Below are positions 11,862 through 23,464 of a stretch of DNA of 64,000 bases, one piece after another; within the stretch, counting starts at the first letter, position 1, and each line of letters begins with the position of its first letter. The translations under genes and the position numbers were made by a program. The notes below the pieces were generated by a model, which saw only the letters and a list, made by a program, of their open reading frames with translations, was not told where the DNA came from and searched no databases. The stretch is from the NCBI GenBank assembly GCA_963942565.1, contig OZ012691.1, positions 8,485,334 to 8,549,333 on the forward strand, written 5' to 3'. The stretch is from Maea johnstoni. Taxonomy: Eukaryota > Annelida > Polychaeta > Spionida > Magelonidae.

Positions 11862-14194
11862 ATTTTACTGCTTGTTGTTGTTGTATGACAGCAGTGTCAG
11901 AATCTTTGTTTATGTTAGGAAATAATGATGATTTTGATTGATCATGAACTTAGACGTTTTTTGGGTGGTCAATTAAGAAAGTTAGCAAACAGTAATTAGT
12001 ATTTTAATTTAGTTAGTGTTAGATTGAATAGTACTAAGTAGCCTCCGCAATTCTTTCTAGTAGGTATTTCAATAAAGTTTGATTGTTTATTTTTGCATTT
12101 CAAGTTCCCTTTAAAAAAAATTGAATAAGGGTAGGGATAGTAGTAGTACATGTAGTAATAGTAGTAGTAGAAGTAGTTATCTTTCAGTCTTGGATTCTTC
12201 CGCGCTATTTTTGATACATTTTGGATTCATCCATTTGAAATATGGCGTTTGTACCAACATCACCGAAACAGTTGACCCAGTTGCCAGGAATAGGAAACGT
12301 GTCTGCACAGATGATGGAGAATCGTCGTGTTGATCTTGGAGTTCTTCGGTTTGAAGATCATAACAGCGACCCACCAGAATTGCAACGACCTATGTCTCGA
12401 GCGGTTTTTGAGAATCTGCTTTCCAAAGTCACGAAAAACATCATCAGCGAGTTCCAGGAGCAGATGCGACATCAGAGCTTGATGTTCGAGAAGTCGTTAG
12501 ATCTTCTCAACAACAAGATTGAACGAATAGCTTTTGGCGAATCGGTGGCTGATTTTCAAGAGACGCTTGATACGGTAGGTGAAACGAAGGCAACAACCGG
12601 GGTTTCATTCATCGTAGATCAAGACAAGATCTCCAACGTAACTCCCTCTGAACAGGCGGACTGTGAAGACGACATCTTCGACGTACCTGCCACGGAACAG
12701 GTCTCTATCAGTGGGTCTATTGAGCATATGAATGCCACCATTGAAACACTCTGCTCAAGGTTTAGTATTGCTCAGAAGGGTACGAGGCCAGAAACGTCCG
12801 TAGGAGATATCTCTCAGAGTTTTTCGCAGTCTCCTCCAATTGTTCGAAGTGTACGAGACACAGGGAATCTCTCAGATCCAAGTGAAAGTCCTGGGAGGTT
12901 TCGACGATCTCCTCCGCGAGATAGAAGCGTAAGTCCTGAGAGGATCTCACTATCTCCTTCACAAGATAGAAGTGCAAGTCCTGGGAGGTTTTCACGATTT
13001 CCTTCGCAAAATAGAAGTGGCCGAAACACAGACAATCGCTGTTTTAATTGCGGGAAAAAGGTCACTTTAGCAGGGACTGCATTAAGGAGCGTCGTCCGAG
13101 GAGTGCGTCCCCGTTTATGAGAACACCTACGACTCCTTTAAACGAATGAGAGCTGGCTTGGATGGCTGACCGTCAGCTCGTTTGAGAAGAAAAGGCCAAC
13201 TGCAACAGATGGACGACGAGAGAATGCCACTGCGGCGTCACTTCACCATGTAAATATCTCGGTTTGATGTTGTTCAAACCAATGCACTCCAGAAACACAG
13301 TTTGCACCTGTTCGACTAATATTTTATTATGGCACACCTCCTTCAACCCTTCTAATAACTAAGGACGACTCTGGCGTTTTTCATAAATACGTCATTATTC
13401 TAAAGTCGTCGTTTTGTCCTGTTGAAGATCCACATGATGGAAGTGGAGAACTTCGTTCCGGATTACTTCGAGGGTGAGGAACTAGTCCCTTGGTCGCCGA
13501 TACATCCTCCTAGTGATGCTTCGCCTCCCCGAGAAAAGAAACCCGTGAGGAAGTTAGCCTGCATTTCATGTAATTTGAAAGTTCCTCACTTAAAGAAGCA
13601 CGTCCTGAAGTACCACGTTTCCAAACTATGGTGGTTTCTCTATCCGACCAGAGCCTGCTGGACGTGCAGGAGGTTTGAGATTGCATCGCATGTGAAAGCA
13701 CATGGACCTTTCGATCCAGTCAAGCACATGGCACGGTTCTCGACGTTGGTTGAGAAGTTCATCCGGTATCTTCTCTGACGATTGCGATTGTCTTCTGAGA
13801 AGGCCCTGCTGAAGTTGGTAGCAAAGAAGAAGTTCGCAGCTCAGGGCTCAGTTTTCGACGTGGAAGAACAGAAGGTCCTGGACGCCTACGATCATCGCTG
13901 TAGTTTGCCTCCTTTGGAAAAACGAAATCCTGCTGCTCCAACGCGTATCTCGACACTACTGCATTGGAGGACCCTGCACCATCTTCTGCGTTTGGTAGAA
14001 GGCAAGAAGGCTAAGCTATCCACTCAGGTGTCTGAAGATTCGTCTCGCCAGAACTCATATAGGAGCCAAACATCTCGGCATGGGTCATTTAGGCGCCATC
14101 CAAGGTCGGAGGAGCATCGACGCCCCAAGGTGTCATCTCCTCACTCATCCAGATCTTCCGCTTCGTCGTCATATACCAGTCGCGACAATACATA

Positions 14195-15003
14195 GACTCC
14201 CATTGCCATCTGGCTCGTCTCTACAGCAGACACCGGTTCCGGGGATGTTTGGGCGAGTTCTTACGGAAGTACTCTCCTGGGTACAATCCCAACTTCCTCG
14301 GATGCGTCACCAACTTCTGTGATCCAGATTGGTTGCAGGCCAACAAATCCGAGTTCAGCGAGATCCTGGAGTCTAAGCGGGTGTACGGCACCATCGGTTG
14401 GCATCCGTCAACAGTAAAACAGCTTGACGAACAGACCTTCGACTGGATCAAGGACCTAGCTAGCTCTCCCAAGATCAGAGCCATCGGAGAGACTAGTTTG
14501 GATTACCATGGGAGGTTATCCGAAGAGGCCAAGCGCAACCAACGGACAGCCTTTAAGAAGATGATCCTGCTTGCTGTGGCTCTCGGCAAACCTGTGGTTA
14601 TCCATTGCAGGGATGCGGAGGAAGATCTGTTCACAGTGTTGCGCCGGTTTTTGCCTAGGAACTGGAAAGTCCACTTTCATTGCATGTCGGAGGAGTGGGC
14701 CGTTGCGAAAAGGTGGTTACATCTTTTCTCCAACTCATACATGGGATTAACACCAATGATCACGTGGCCAGACAACTGGAAGGCAAGAAACACCGCCAAG
14801 GAAATTACATTGAACCACCTGCTACTAGAAACAGATGCGCCGTATTTCGTTCCTAAACAGCTTAAGGGTACGAAGGCCAATAGTGATCCGACAATGGCCA
14901 TCGCGGTTGCGGAGGAAGTGGCCCGTCTGAAGCACATTCCTCTAAGGGATGTGCTTTCCCACACAAGGCGGAACGCACGGGCCATGTATAACCTGGCCAT
15001 GTA
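14195..15003 (+). other. TatD-type metal-dependent DNase domain inside the LTR element
   Basis: The conserved metal-binding stations of the TatD family occur in order: DSHCHLARL (HxH), IGWHPS, AIGETSLDYHG (Glu), VIHCRDAEEDL (His), HFHCMSEEW (His) and LLLETDAPYF (Asp), followed by an Arg/Asn-rich helix near the end (TRRNARAMYNLA). Family knowledge: TatD enzymes are divalent-metal 3'-5' exonucleases or endonucleases built on a TIM barrel of about 260 residues, close to this length. The domain runs to just before the right polypurine tract. It is intronless and lies inside the LTR element, so it is not a host TATDN gene. Retention of all metal ligands suggests it was under selection while the element was active. 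Confidence 0.85.
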
Positions 15004-15081
15004 GCCTGATGTTGTTCAGGCATTGTAAATATGTAGATATTTTGTTAAAGAAAACTCTAAAAAAAATACAACGGGGGGGAA

Positions 15082-15258
15082 TGTAGTGGATATAGCGCGC
15101 AGCCGCAGTGACAGTGACCTTAACCCTCTCCCGCCACTGCCTTTGTTATCAAAGGCACTTCGGCGTAGCACCTCGGATTCATCGGACCTGTTCTGTCCCT
15201 GGCTCCATCTGTGCACCGTGTCGGCGTCATCAATCGTGAGTACTAATAATTCACAACA
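15082..15258 (+). repeat. Right LTR of TatD element copy 1
   Basis: 177 bp, TGTAGTGGATA...TTCACAACA. Preceded by an AC-then-seven-G polypurine tract (about 15071-15081) and followed by ATAC. Confidence 0.9.
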
Positions 15259-15294
15259 ATACTCCTAAATTAGATTAGTACTGCCATCTATTGT

Positions 15295-17640
15295 TGTTAC
15301 GGCAAACCACGGCCCTTGTTTTCTATGCAGTAAACCAAATGATGGTTCATGTAAAGCAGAGAATGGTAGTTATTGATTACTAGTGGTCTTTCTGTCTGTT
15401 ATGCTCACATCGTAGACAGTTTCTGTTGAATCCCCTTTATCATATTTCATTTTCTACCACTAAATTCCTTTGCTGTAATATATTTAGATATATAGAAAAT
15501 ATACATATACGCGTATAAAATTAAGATTGAGATTGCCTGTGACCAAAATAAACTTAATTTCAGTCGTGCATTAATAGGGCTTGCGAAGGAGACGTTCTTT
15601 GATTTTCAATTGGTTGGTTTTACTCTGACAGCTTGTTGTCAGCCATTCAAAACCTATATCATAGGAGGTTTTTTTGTTTGGAATAAAACTTAGAAACCCA
15701 ACAACCTGAGTTTGTCTTGTCGCAAATGGCGCTGCGAACAGGATGGTTTCTTTGACCAGTGATGTCTTAGCTGCTCTTGAAGGATGTTCTTGTTTAACAC
15801 ATGTGGTTCACCTGGGTGTGGTGTAGGCTGTCCAGATAGGTGGAGCAATTCCAGTCAGGGCAGTTAATTTCGTTTTCACTGTAAGTAGTCGTTCCAGCCA
15901 GGACTTCATAGTGACTTAAGCGAGTTCTCCAATTCTGGTTTCAACAGGGTGTTGTTCCACAGATCATTCTTCAATACGTCGTCTTCAATTGGCAAGTCTA
16001 AACGTCTGTTATACAATTCCATGTTTTTGTCCTCTCTTGTTACTTTGGTGTTTTCTGTTGGTCGAGTGTGTCACTGAATGTTTGTCAGATTTTGGCCCAG
16101 GAGGAATACGGGTCATCTTGTGAATCTCTGTCATACTGTAGGTTCAGTCACAGTATAACAGAAATGGAAGCTCTGCAAGAGCAATTCGCAAAACTTCCAA
16201 GAGAAAAAGGCATTGTTAGAATAAACTTGTATAGACAGAAATGCAGAATTAGATGCAACCAAGCATATGCCTATGCTAAACTTAAAAGAGAGAATCAATG
16301 TTTTTAGTGATCATGCACATGTCTATTTGAAGAAAGAAAGTAAACGAAGAAGAAGCTGAGCATATAGATGGCAAAGTGAGATCTGAGTTACGCTATCGTC
16401 CAGAGGAGGATATAGCAGGACTCTGACAGCATTTTGGCAATCATTCAACAAGTTTTCGGTGAATCTGAATCCTTGTAAGTTCTCCAAGAAACTTTGTCCG
16501 TAGAATCCAAAAAGAAGGGGAGACATTACTTGAGTATTTCTTGGCCCTTATGCAGGTATTTGAAAAAGATCAAATATGTTCTAGGGGGGGGGGGGATCTT
16601 TGAGAAATCTCGACAAAAGGTTAAAAGACAAATTTACAGAGGGAATAAGGGATGAGCATCTAAGAAGAGAGCTTAGGCATTTATTAATTGACGATGAAAG
16701 GTTACTGTTTTGTATGTTTCGCGATAGGGCAATAAAGTACACAGGGAAAGAGGCAGAGGTTAGTGATTCAAAGGAATCAAAATCAAGTATATCTAAAGCC
16801 TTAGTTGTAAATTTTCAAAATTAGGAATGTTGGTTGTAAAAGACCCGATTAATTTTACTACTCAAAGTAAAGAGCCAGTTTTTGTAGGGAGTAATGTACT
16901 TAGAAAGATGCATGATCTGTTAGATATTTTCAAAACCGCCTTTCGGGTTGGGTCAGGGGGCCTATATGAATATGTCCGAACTCCTTTTGGGCTCTGCAAC
17001 ACTCCTGCGACGTTTCAACGATTGATGGAAATGGTCTTAAGCGATCAGACATGTGAGTCATAATTACTGTATATGGATGACAAACTGTTTTTCTCTAGTT
17101 CGGTGGATCAGATGATTGAAAAGTTGGATATGGTTTTTACAAGACTGGCCAATGCCAGTTTTGTAAATTACCTTGGCCATAGTGTTCTCAGAGTGTAAGA
17201 TAGAAACTGATCCAAAGAAAACTGAGGCAGTTTCAAATTGGAAAACTCCTACTTCTGAACATGAAGTACGATTTTTTCTTGGGTTTGCTAGTTATTTTCG
17301 GAAATTTGTGCCAGTTTTTTTCACGAAAGCTGGTCCTCTCCACAGTCTTTTGGAAAAGAAAATCGGGAAAAGGGACAAACGAAATAAAACAAAAAAACCT
17401 ATGGCACGGAAACATGAAATAGTCATTCAAAACCCCCTAGACCGTATGTCCGCTTTAGTGAAAAATGGGATGTGTTCTGTGATAAAGCATTTGAAGAGTT
17501 AAAGTCCAAATTGACTTCTGCACCTACACTGGCGGAACCAGACTTTTCTCAGCCTTTCATACTTGAAACTGATGCCAGTTTTGATGGCTTAGGGGCTGTT
17601 ACCACAGTGGCCAAGAAATAACACAACCAAGGGATATTGC
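15295..17640 (+). mobile_element. Broken Ty3/Gypsy-type retrotransposon
   Basis: A probable left LTR (about 15295-15724, TGTTACGG...GTCGCA) is followed after two bases by TGGCGCTGCGAACAGGA, a primer-binding-site-like sequence. Gag-like peptide follows at about 16600-16820 (LRRELRHLL). Reverse transcriptase pieces follow at about 16920-17180 (YEYVRTPFGLCNTPATFQRL, then a YMDD-type box) and RNase H-like sequence at about 17480-17600 (FILETDASFDGLGAV). No right LTR was seen. The element has many breaks and is older than its TatD-bearing neighbour, which ends only about 35 bp upstream. Family Ty3/Gypsy, clade unresolved. Confidence 0.8.
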
Positions 17641-17689
17641 CAATACCAGTGCGGAGGCAATATCCTTCAATTTGTCCTCTGCACATTAT

Positions 17690-18260
17690 TCACCTAAATA
17701 TCAGCGCATCAAAAATATACAAGAGAGACACCCACTTAGATTCCAATTAGATAATACAGAACCATACAATCAACCCTTTTTAATAGATGAGCTCAGGACT
17801 GCAATAGGTGAAGCCCATGACACAGCTCCTGGCCCAGACTAAATACATTACCAGATTCTAAAGCATCTTCCTGAAGCTTCTCTCCAGTGCCTTCTAAAGG
17901 TTTTTAACAATATTTGGGAAACTGGAGAGTTTCCACCTTCCTGGAGAGAAGCCACCATCATACTGACTCCAACGATCCAAATAATTACTGTCTAAATAGC
18001 ATTGACCAGTTGTGTTTGCAAGACTCAGAATGAAGAGAATGACAAATGACCCTCTTGTTTGGCTCCTTGAATCCTCTCCACTTATCACAGAAGCCCAAAG
18101 TGGCTTCCGGAAAACAAGAAGCACAATGGATCACCTTTGAAACTTTAGAATGGAGAACATGTGGTGTCAATCTTTTTCGACTTTGAAAAGACATATGACA
18201 CCACTTGGAAATATGGAATTACAAGGGATTTACTCTAAAACAGGCAAAGTTCGCGAGTTC
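17690..18260 (+). mobile_element. LINE reverse transcriptase fragment
   Basis: Decayed peptide of a non-LTR retrotransposon: LRTAIGEAHDTAPGPD, ETGEFPPSWREATII, then pieces resembling the QSGFRKxRSTxDHL box near 18090-18130. The APGPD and PPxWKxA-type motifs are diagnostic of LINE reverse transcriptases (Jockey- or I-like by eye). In-frame stops and frameshifts are frequent. It joins the end of the second TatD element at about 18260-18290. Confidence 0.75.
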
Positions 18261-18289
18261 CCTTTTGAAAAGTGATGCCTAAACGTCCA

Positions 18290-21013
18290 ACTATATACAA
18301 CTATATACAATGTACTCTGCTGGCCTAGGGCATAGAGTACATGGTCCTGGCATTCCTGGCATCAGCAGCTGTCGCATTTTCCTCCATCTTGATTCAGGCA
18401 ACTCATCTACCTTCTTCGGGTGGCAACCGTCAGTGGCGAAAACCTTCGGAGAGGACTCGTACAAATTCCAGGTATCCTGCGATGGAAACTCCCTAGGATC
18501 GCAGAAGTTGGTGATGCAGAATAGAAGGTCTGATACAGAACTTCCATATTGCCCACGGAGGTAATCTGCAAACGATCCTTTGTATCTTGTCCTCCGGTAC
18601 AGCCTATCTAGATGATAGTGACTGCCTATGAACGCTTGACTGTGCTCTTCCGGTGAATGCTGCTTCAGTGGCGGTAGCTTCTTGCGAGGCTGCTCTTTCT
18701 TAACTTTGTAAGCAAGGAGCCTACCCAGTGTACGCCAATGTAGGATTGATAAAACTCTCTTGGGCGCCGCACAATTACGGCGCTTGGTCTTTTCCAAGCC
18801 AAGATAACTGTCCAAGGCATCCAAAATAGTTGTATCTTTGGCATTGAACACCGATCCAAAGGTTCCCAGACGCTTCTCCTTGACGAATTGTAGCAATTGT
18901 CGATGTGACGACAGCCCAAGCTTTCTTTTGGTGTCTCTGAGAAAACAACTGAGAAGTCTCGCAAATCTGGACATATGGCGCCGAATAGAGAAGGGGGCGT
19001 GGTTACTCACATGAATGTTGATCTCGTGTCTTGAGCATTTCCAGCAGGCTTTAGCGGGATTCAAAAACCATTACCTCCTGGTGACATGGTACTTTGTGAA
19101 ATGCTTTTTTAGATGACTGGTACGTTTTTTGCAGATGCTGCAGCACACCAGATTACATCGGAGCCTGGATTTCCGAAAGCTTGTGATGTTGGCTTATAGG
19201 AGGTGACATTTTTTGGAGCTTTAGGACGAGCGCCCTACCCATGGGAAACAGATGAAACCGTTTCAGCAATCTCTGCTTTTGGCAACTGATGGACTTCTTG
19301 AGAGCGTCGCTCCATCTTGGACTCAAACTGAGCTAAGCCATCATTTTGACTTTGTTCCATTTGGTTGATGCGTTCATGGGTTAATGCATCTCGATCGTCC
19401 ATCCTCTTCAGCATTAGCTCCATGGCAGACTGATACCAGGCGGAATGTCTTCTGCATCTCCTCTAGGATCCAGATCATCACTGTGATCACTAGCTGCACG
19501 ATCCAAATCAACGATCAAAATACCCTCTGTTTCTAGTCAATGTAGTATCGTCTGTAGGCCTGGATTATCATGGAAATCGCCGGCCACGATTGGTCTTGCT
19601 GACAACTTTCGCACGTTCAGTATAGACCACAAAACTCCAGTTTTCCTTTCCAATTGTTTATTCACTTTATGTTTCATGGTTGTCATTCGGGTGTATCAAT
19701 GGCGTTCTAATGGTGATAATGATGATTTACTAAAACAAAATAAAGAACCAAAAATAAGCACTATACAAAGTCACAGAATTCTCTAAATGAACATAAATAG
19801 ACTCAAAATAGAATAAACCCAAAATACATAAGAAATAAGACTTAAAGCAAATAAAAATCTAAATACCTGATGTTGGACCTCAAAGTGACATGTGTTGACA
19901 GTTCTGCTGAGAGTTGATGACTGGCTTGCCACACCTAAAGCACCTGACCAGTGTCCTAACTGAGCGTGCTCAGGATCTATAATTAGAGGAACTGGTCAGG
20001 CGCATGATTACACAGTGAAAATATAGAGGGCAGCACCTCCACCAACATCTCTAAAGTACATAGGCTGTTACATTCAGTATCTGCTGTGCATACTGAACAC
20101 CAATGCCTTTCAGGGGTTTGAGCTCCTCGAAGGTTGACTTATTCAAACACACCTTCTTTGTAACGCTTCCTTTCTCAGCCATTTTATCAGTATTCACACG
20201 AGATGTATGACGGGATGTCAAAAAATCAAGAGTGAACAAGGACAAGCGAAATAATCCAATAAACACTGTATGATACCAGGTGACACCGGTGTATGTGTTT
20301 TATTGTGAAAATTAAGTCAACATGAAAATTTTAGAATGTATAAGTTTAAACAACATGCAAACACTCATTAGAATTGCTGGACATTCTCAAAATGCATATA
20401 CAGTGACTGAATGTAAGTATCACAAAGTCAAATCAAAATTTCACAAAGAAACTAATTTAACTTGAAAATGGCTAAGGTAGATATAATTCAACTGAAAAAG
20501 TACTAAGTTAAATTTTATCAAGACCAATTGAAAAATCCAGAAATTTACTTAAGAACATGTGTGAAATCCAATGGAACACAAGATCTATAAAGCAATGATG
20601 ATAATTAACTAGAATTTATCATTGATTCAAACATTATTTCTCATAAGGCACACAAAAATTCAAAATGGCTACCTTCACTTTCTCTATTCAAAAATGACAA
20701 AAGATTCTAACTGTCAAAAGCAAATTATACAATCTACTCAAAAATGCACTAAGTAAGATTCGATCTCACCAATCATCGTCGCCAATGTAGTAACCTTTAT
20801 GGATTCTAAGCTGTTGATGAACGGCTGGGCTTAGAAGACTCCAGACAACGCTGGAGTTAGCAAACCCGCGGACTTGTCTTGGTAAACATAGGTGTTCCCA
20901 AGTCCATGGTCAGATTCATACTAACATGCTTGGCGCCGTATTGCATCACATCCGATGTACCATAGCGCCGCCAGTGGCCAGTTCATTAACTAAACTAAAC
21001 AGTAATCACTACA
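18290..21013 (-). mobile_element. TatD-bearing LTR retroelement, copy 2 (diverged, broken)
   Basis: On the minus strand this has the same plan as copy 1. An LTR (21013 to 20786, TGTAGTGATTAC...GTTACTACA) is followed at once by TTGGCGACGATGATTGG, a near match to the copy-1 primer-binding site. A helix-hairpin-helix start follows (about 20190-20080, LNKSTFEELKPLKGIGVQYA), then a CFRCGK knuckle-like motif (near 19930), an acidic and coiled-coil stretch (about 19510-19240), Cys/His fingers (about 19150-18990; CWKCSRHEINIHVSNH against CWTCRRFEIASHVKAH in copy 1), a shared linker (SILHWRTLGRLL against TLLHWRTLHHLL), and the first part of a TatD domain (GSHYHLDRLYRR, CITNFCDP, GCHP). The second LTR was not found. 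The LTR differs in sequence from copy 1, so this is a separate subfamily. Broken, with several breaks. Confidence 0.75.
20786..21013 (-). repeat. Probable 5' LTR of TatD element copy 2
   Basis: 228 bp with TGTAGT...ACTACA ends (inverted TGTAGT). It lies directly against the primer-binding-site-like sequence at about 20785-20769 on the minus strand. Confidence 0.65.
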
Positions 21014-21054
21014 CACACAACTACACATCTACGCCTCCTTTTCCTGTTTACCCT

Positions 21055-21185
21055 TCTCTTTCCCTTCTACTCTGTAAGCTGGACACTTAAGCACCACATG
21101 CTGCTCATTTTTAATCTCCCCATCCGTTCATTTCTGGCAAGATTTGTCCTGTGCTGTATCGCACAGTTTTGACATGTCGAAAATT
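21055..21185 (-). mobile_element. LINE C-terminal remnant
   Basis: The minus strand reads LCDTAQDKSCQ then DGEIKNEQHVVLKCPAYRVE, the C...C...H...C motif typical of LINE C-termini, with a stop inside. Only about 130 bp is recognisable. Confidence 0.5.
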
Positions 21186-21414
21186 TAATATATATTTTTT
21201 TAGATAAAGGAAAGATTCGTCCTATTCTGTCCTCCCTGTTCTGTTCCTCAAACCTGCCGATCCTGCTCTGATGTTAAAGACTATTCTGCCTTCTTTTCTA
21301 TCTAACCACTCTTCAAATTTCTTTTCTTCCTTACTCCGGTATTTTTCTAAATTACTCTTTATTTCCCATCCCCTCTTGCCATTTTCATCTATCCCTTTCA
21401 GCTACTGCCGCCAT

Positions 21415-22990
21415 CACTTCCGTTTTCCAGATTCTTTGGCATATTTGTAAACTTGCCCCGTCCAGTCCCACCTCCTCGGTTCATATATGTTGAAAGATAC
21501 AAAGCAAGGATACAAAAAGAACTACTTGACAAAAAATGGATTTTTATTTCTTAATTCATAGATTAAAAAAAGGCTGCATAATATCAATATATTTCTACTA
21601 CCTTAAAAGATTGTTGCTGGATTTGAGATTGTCACGATTAAACTTACCTATTCTATCTCATTAAAGACTATACTATGCATATTCATATAAGATTTATCAT
21701 GTGAATAACATCCTATATTCAAACTACATATCATTGCATGACAGGTGACAAGGGTCTGTGTGTATCTATGTATCTTTATATATGGTTTACAATGCAAGCT
21801 GTCAAATTACTCTATTATGTATTAAACGATGGTCATAGTCGACTCCGAGGACAATAAACAAAAAAAAAAAAAATCAAATATCAATATTAATAAATGCCAT
21901 GATTTCTTAATATTAATAAATGATTATCAATATAAAGATAATATTGATATATCATTTATTAATATTAATAAATCATTTATTAATATTGATAACTGCTCTT
22001 TTTGTCCACTTTGGCCTTCCATATAAGTGATCATTTTTTTGTGTTTGTATTTTTATTTTTTCAAAGACTCCATCATCTTTTTTCAAAATAACCAATCATA
22101 CGCATTTATTTTTAAATAAATTACTTGTTCAAACTACAGAATTTGTTATGTACGAATTTGTCTTGGCACCATGGTACGACTTAGCGCTGCGGTGCCAATT
22201 GATAGTAGTGGTACATATATATATGTGCTACTGCCGCCATCACTTCCGTTTTCCAGATTCTTTGGCATATTTGTAAACTTGCTCCGTCCAGTCCCACCTC
22301 CTCGGTTAATATATGTTGAAAGATACAAAGCAAGGATACAAAAAGAACTACTTGACAAAAAATGGATTTTTATTTCTAAATTCATAGATTAAAAAAAGGC
22401 TGCATAATATCAATATATTTCTACTACCTTAAAAGATTGTTGCTGGATTTGAGATTGTCACGATTAAACTTACCTATTCTATCTCATTAAAGACTATACT
22501 ATGCATATTCATATAAGATTTATCATGTGAATAACATCCTATATTCAAACTACATATCATTGCATGACAGGTGACAAGTGATAATTTTTTTTGTGTTTGT
22601 ATTTTTATTATTTCAAAGACTCCATTATCTTTTTTCAAAATAACCAATCATACGCATTTATTCTTAAATAAATTACTTGTTCAAACTACAGAATTTGTTA
22701 TGTACGAATTTGTCTTGGCACCATGGTACGACTTAGCGCTGCGGTGCCAATTGATAGTAGTGGTACATATATATATTTTTAAATGTTTCTGTGTTGCTAT
22801 TATTTCTAAGACTTAATTGTAATTTTTGAATAGACACTCATACATATCTATTCTTAAGTAGTATATTTGTTAAAAGTACAGAATTAGTTATGTACGTAGT
22901 TGTCATGGCCAAGTGATGACAGTGAGTCAGTGATAGTATATTGTTTCATTTTTATGTTTTTATATTATTATAAATTTTTAAGACTTAATT
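21415..22990 (+). repeat. Compound direct repeat (A-B-A'-B'-B'')
   Basis: Block A (about 21415-21752) recurs at about 22227-22577 and is nearly identical, both starting GCTACTGCCGCCATCACTTC. Block B (about 22028-22222) recurs at about 22577-22775, with a more diverged third copy at about 22775-22960. The repeats are non-coding and AT-rich. The arrangement suggests one unit of about 550 bp duplicated in tandem. Confidence 0.85.
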
Positions 22991-23059
22991 TTCCTTGAAA
23001 AAAACCCAGTGATACTCAATCATTCTTAAACAGTTTATTTGTGTCGGGAGGTGCGCGAC

Positions 23060-23242
23060 CCTTCACCTGATCACAGGTATATATATCTGTATAATGAACC
23101 GGAGATTGGTAAAAATTGTTGCTATAAAGATTCAATGATTATGGTGACGTAGGTTACTCTCTTATGAAGCCTGATACAGACTTTCAGGTTCATCCGAGCA
23201 CTACAAAGCAAGAAAACAACACTTGAAAGTATATTGCCATGA
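23060..23242 (+). repeat. Left arm of a large inverted repeat
   Basis: About 180 bp whose reverse complement recurs at about 24860-25050 at roughly 80% identity by eye. Shared landmarks are GTTGCTATAAA, GCACTACAAAG and AGTATATTGCCATG. Confidence 0.75.
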
Positions 23243-23464
23243 CTTGTCTAATATATGTTATTCTTCTTCTTGTAGGATAATTCCTCCTGTATAGGAGCTG
23301 TAATAGTGCTTGGTGTTTGGCTAAACCAAGACTAAATAGAGAAAAGTTTATCAGCAAGTGCCTGTGTTTAGGTTACTAATAGGGTACACTGATTAGGCTA
23401 TTTTCACCAGAGCTGTGCGTTTCAGGTGTAATGCGAATATATAGTCCCTTGTAACCGCTTCAAT

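Larger units (their letters stand above)
11666..15258 (+). mobile_element. TatD-bearing non-autonomous LTR retroelement, copy 1
   Basis: A compact 3.6-kb LTR element with every structural hallmark: two 177-bp LTRs (TG...CA), a primer-binding-site-like TTGGCGACGAGGAT directly after the left LTR, a G-rich polypurine tract before the right LTR, and a 4-bp duplication ATAC (11662-11665 and 15259-15262). The internal part encodes, in order, a helix-hairpin-helix-like start (about 12260-12340, LPGIGNVSAQMM), a coiled-coil-like stretch (about 12430-12540), an Arg/Ser-rich section of 15-residue repeats (about 12860-13020), the start of a CCHC zinc knuckle (CFNCGKK, about 13040), Cys/His fingers (about 13555-13710), and a TatD-type hydrolase domain (about 14195-15003). 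I found no protease, reverse transcriptase, RNase H or integrase. The outline looks whole; the coding part carries a few breaks. The LTRs differ at roughly nine bases plus two small gaps, about 5%, so the insertion is neither fresh nor ancient. Confidence 0.85.

Noticed and set aside
14195-15003. TatD domain as a host TATDN gene
   Set aside because: It is intronless, lies between LTRs and next to element-specific fingers, and has a partial relative in a second element.
195-15258. Functional link between PNLDC1 (piRNA trimming) and the adjacent transposon cluster
   Set aside because: Proximity alone is no evidence; many genes lie near transposons.
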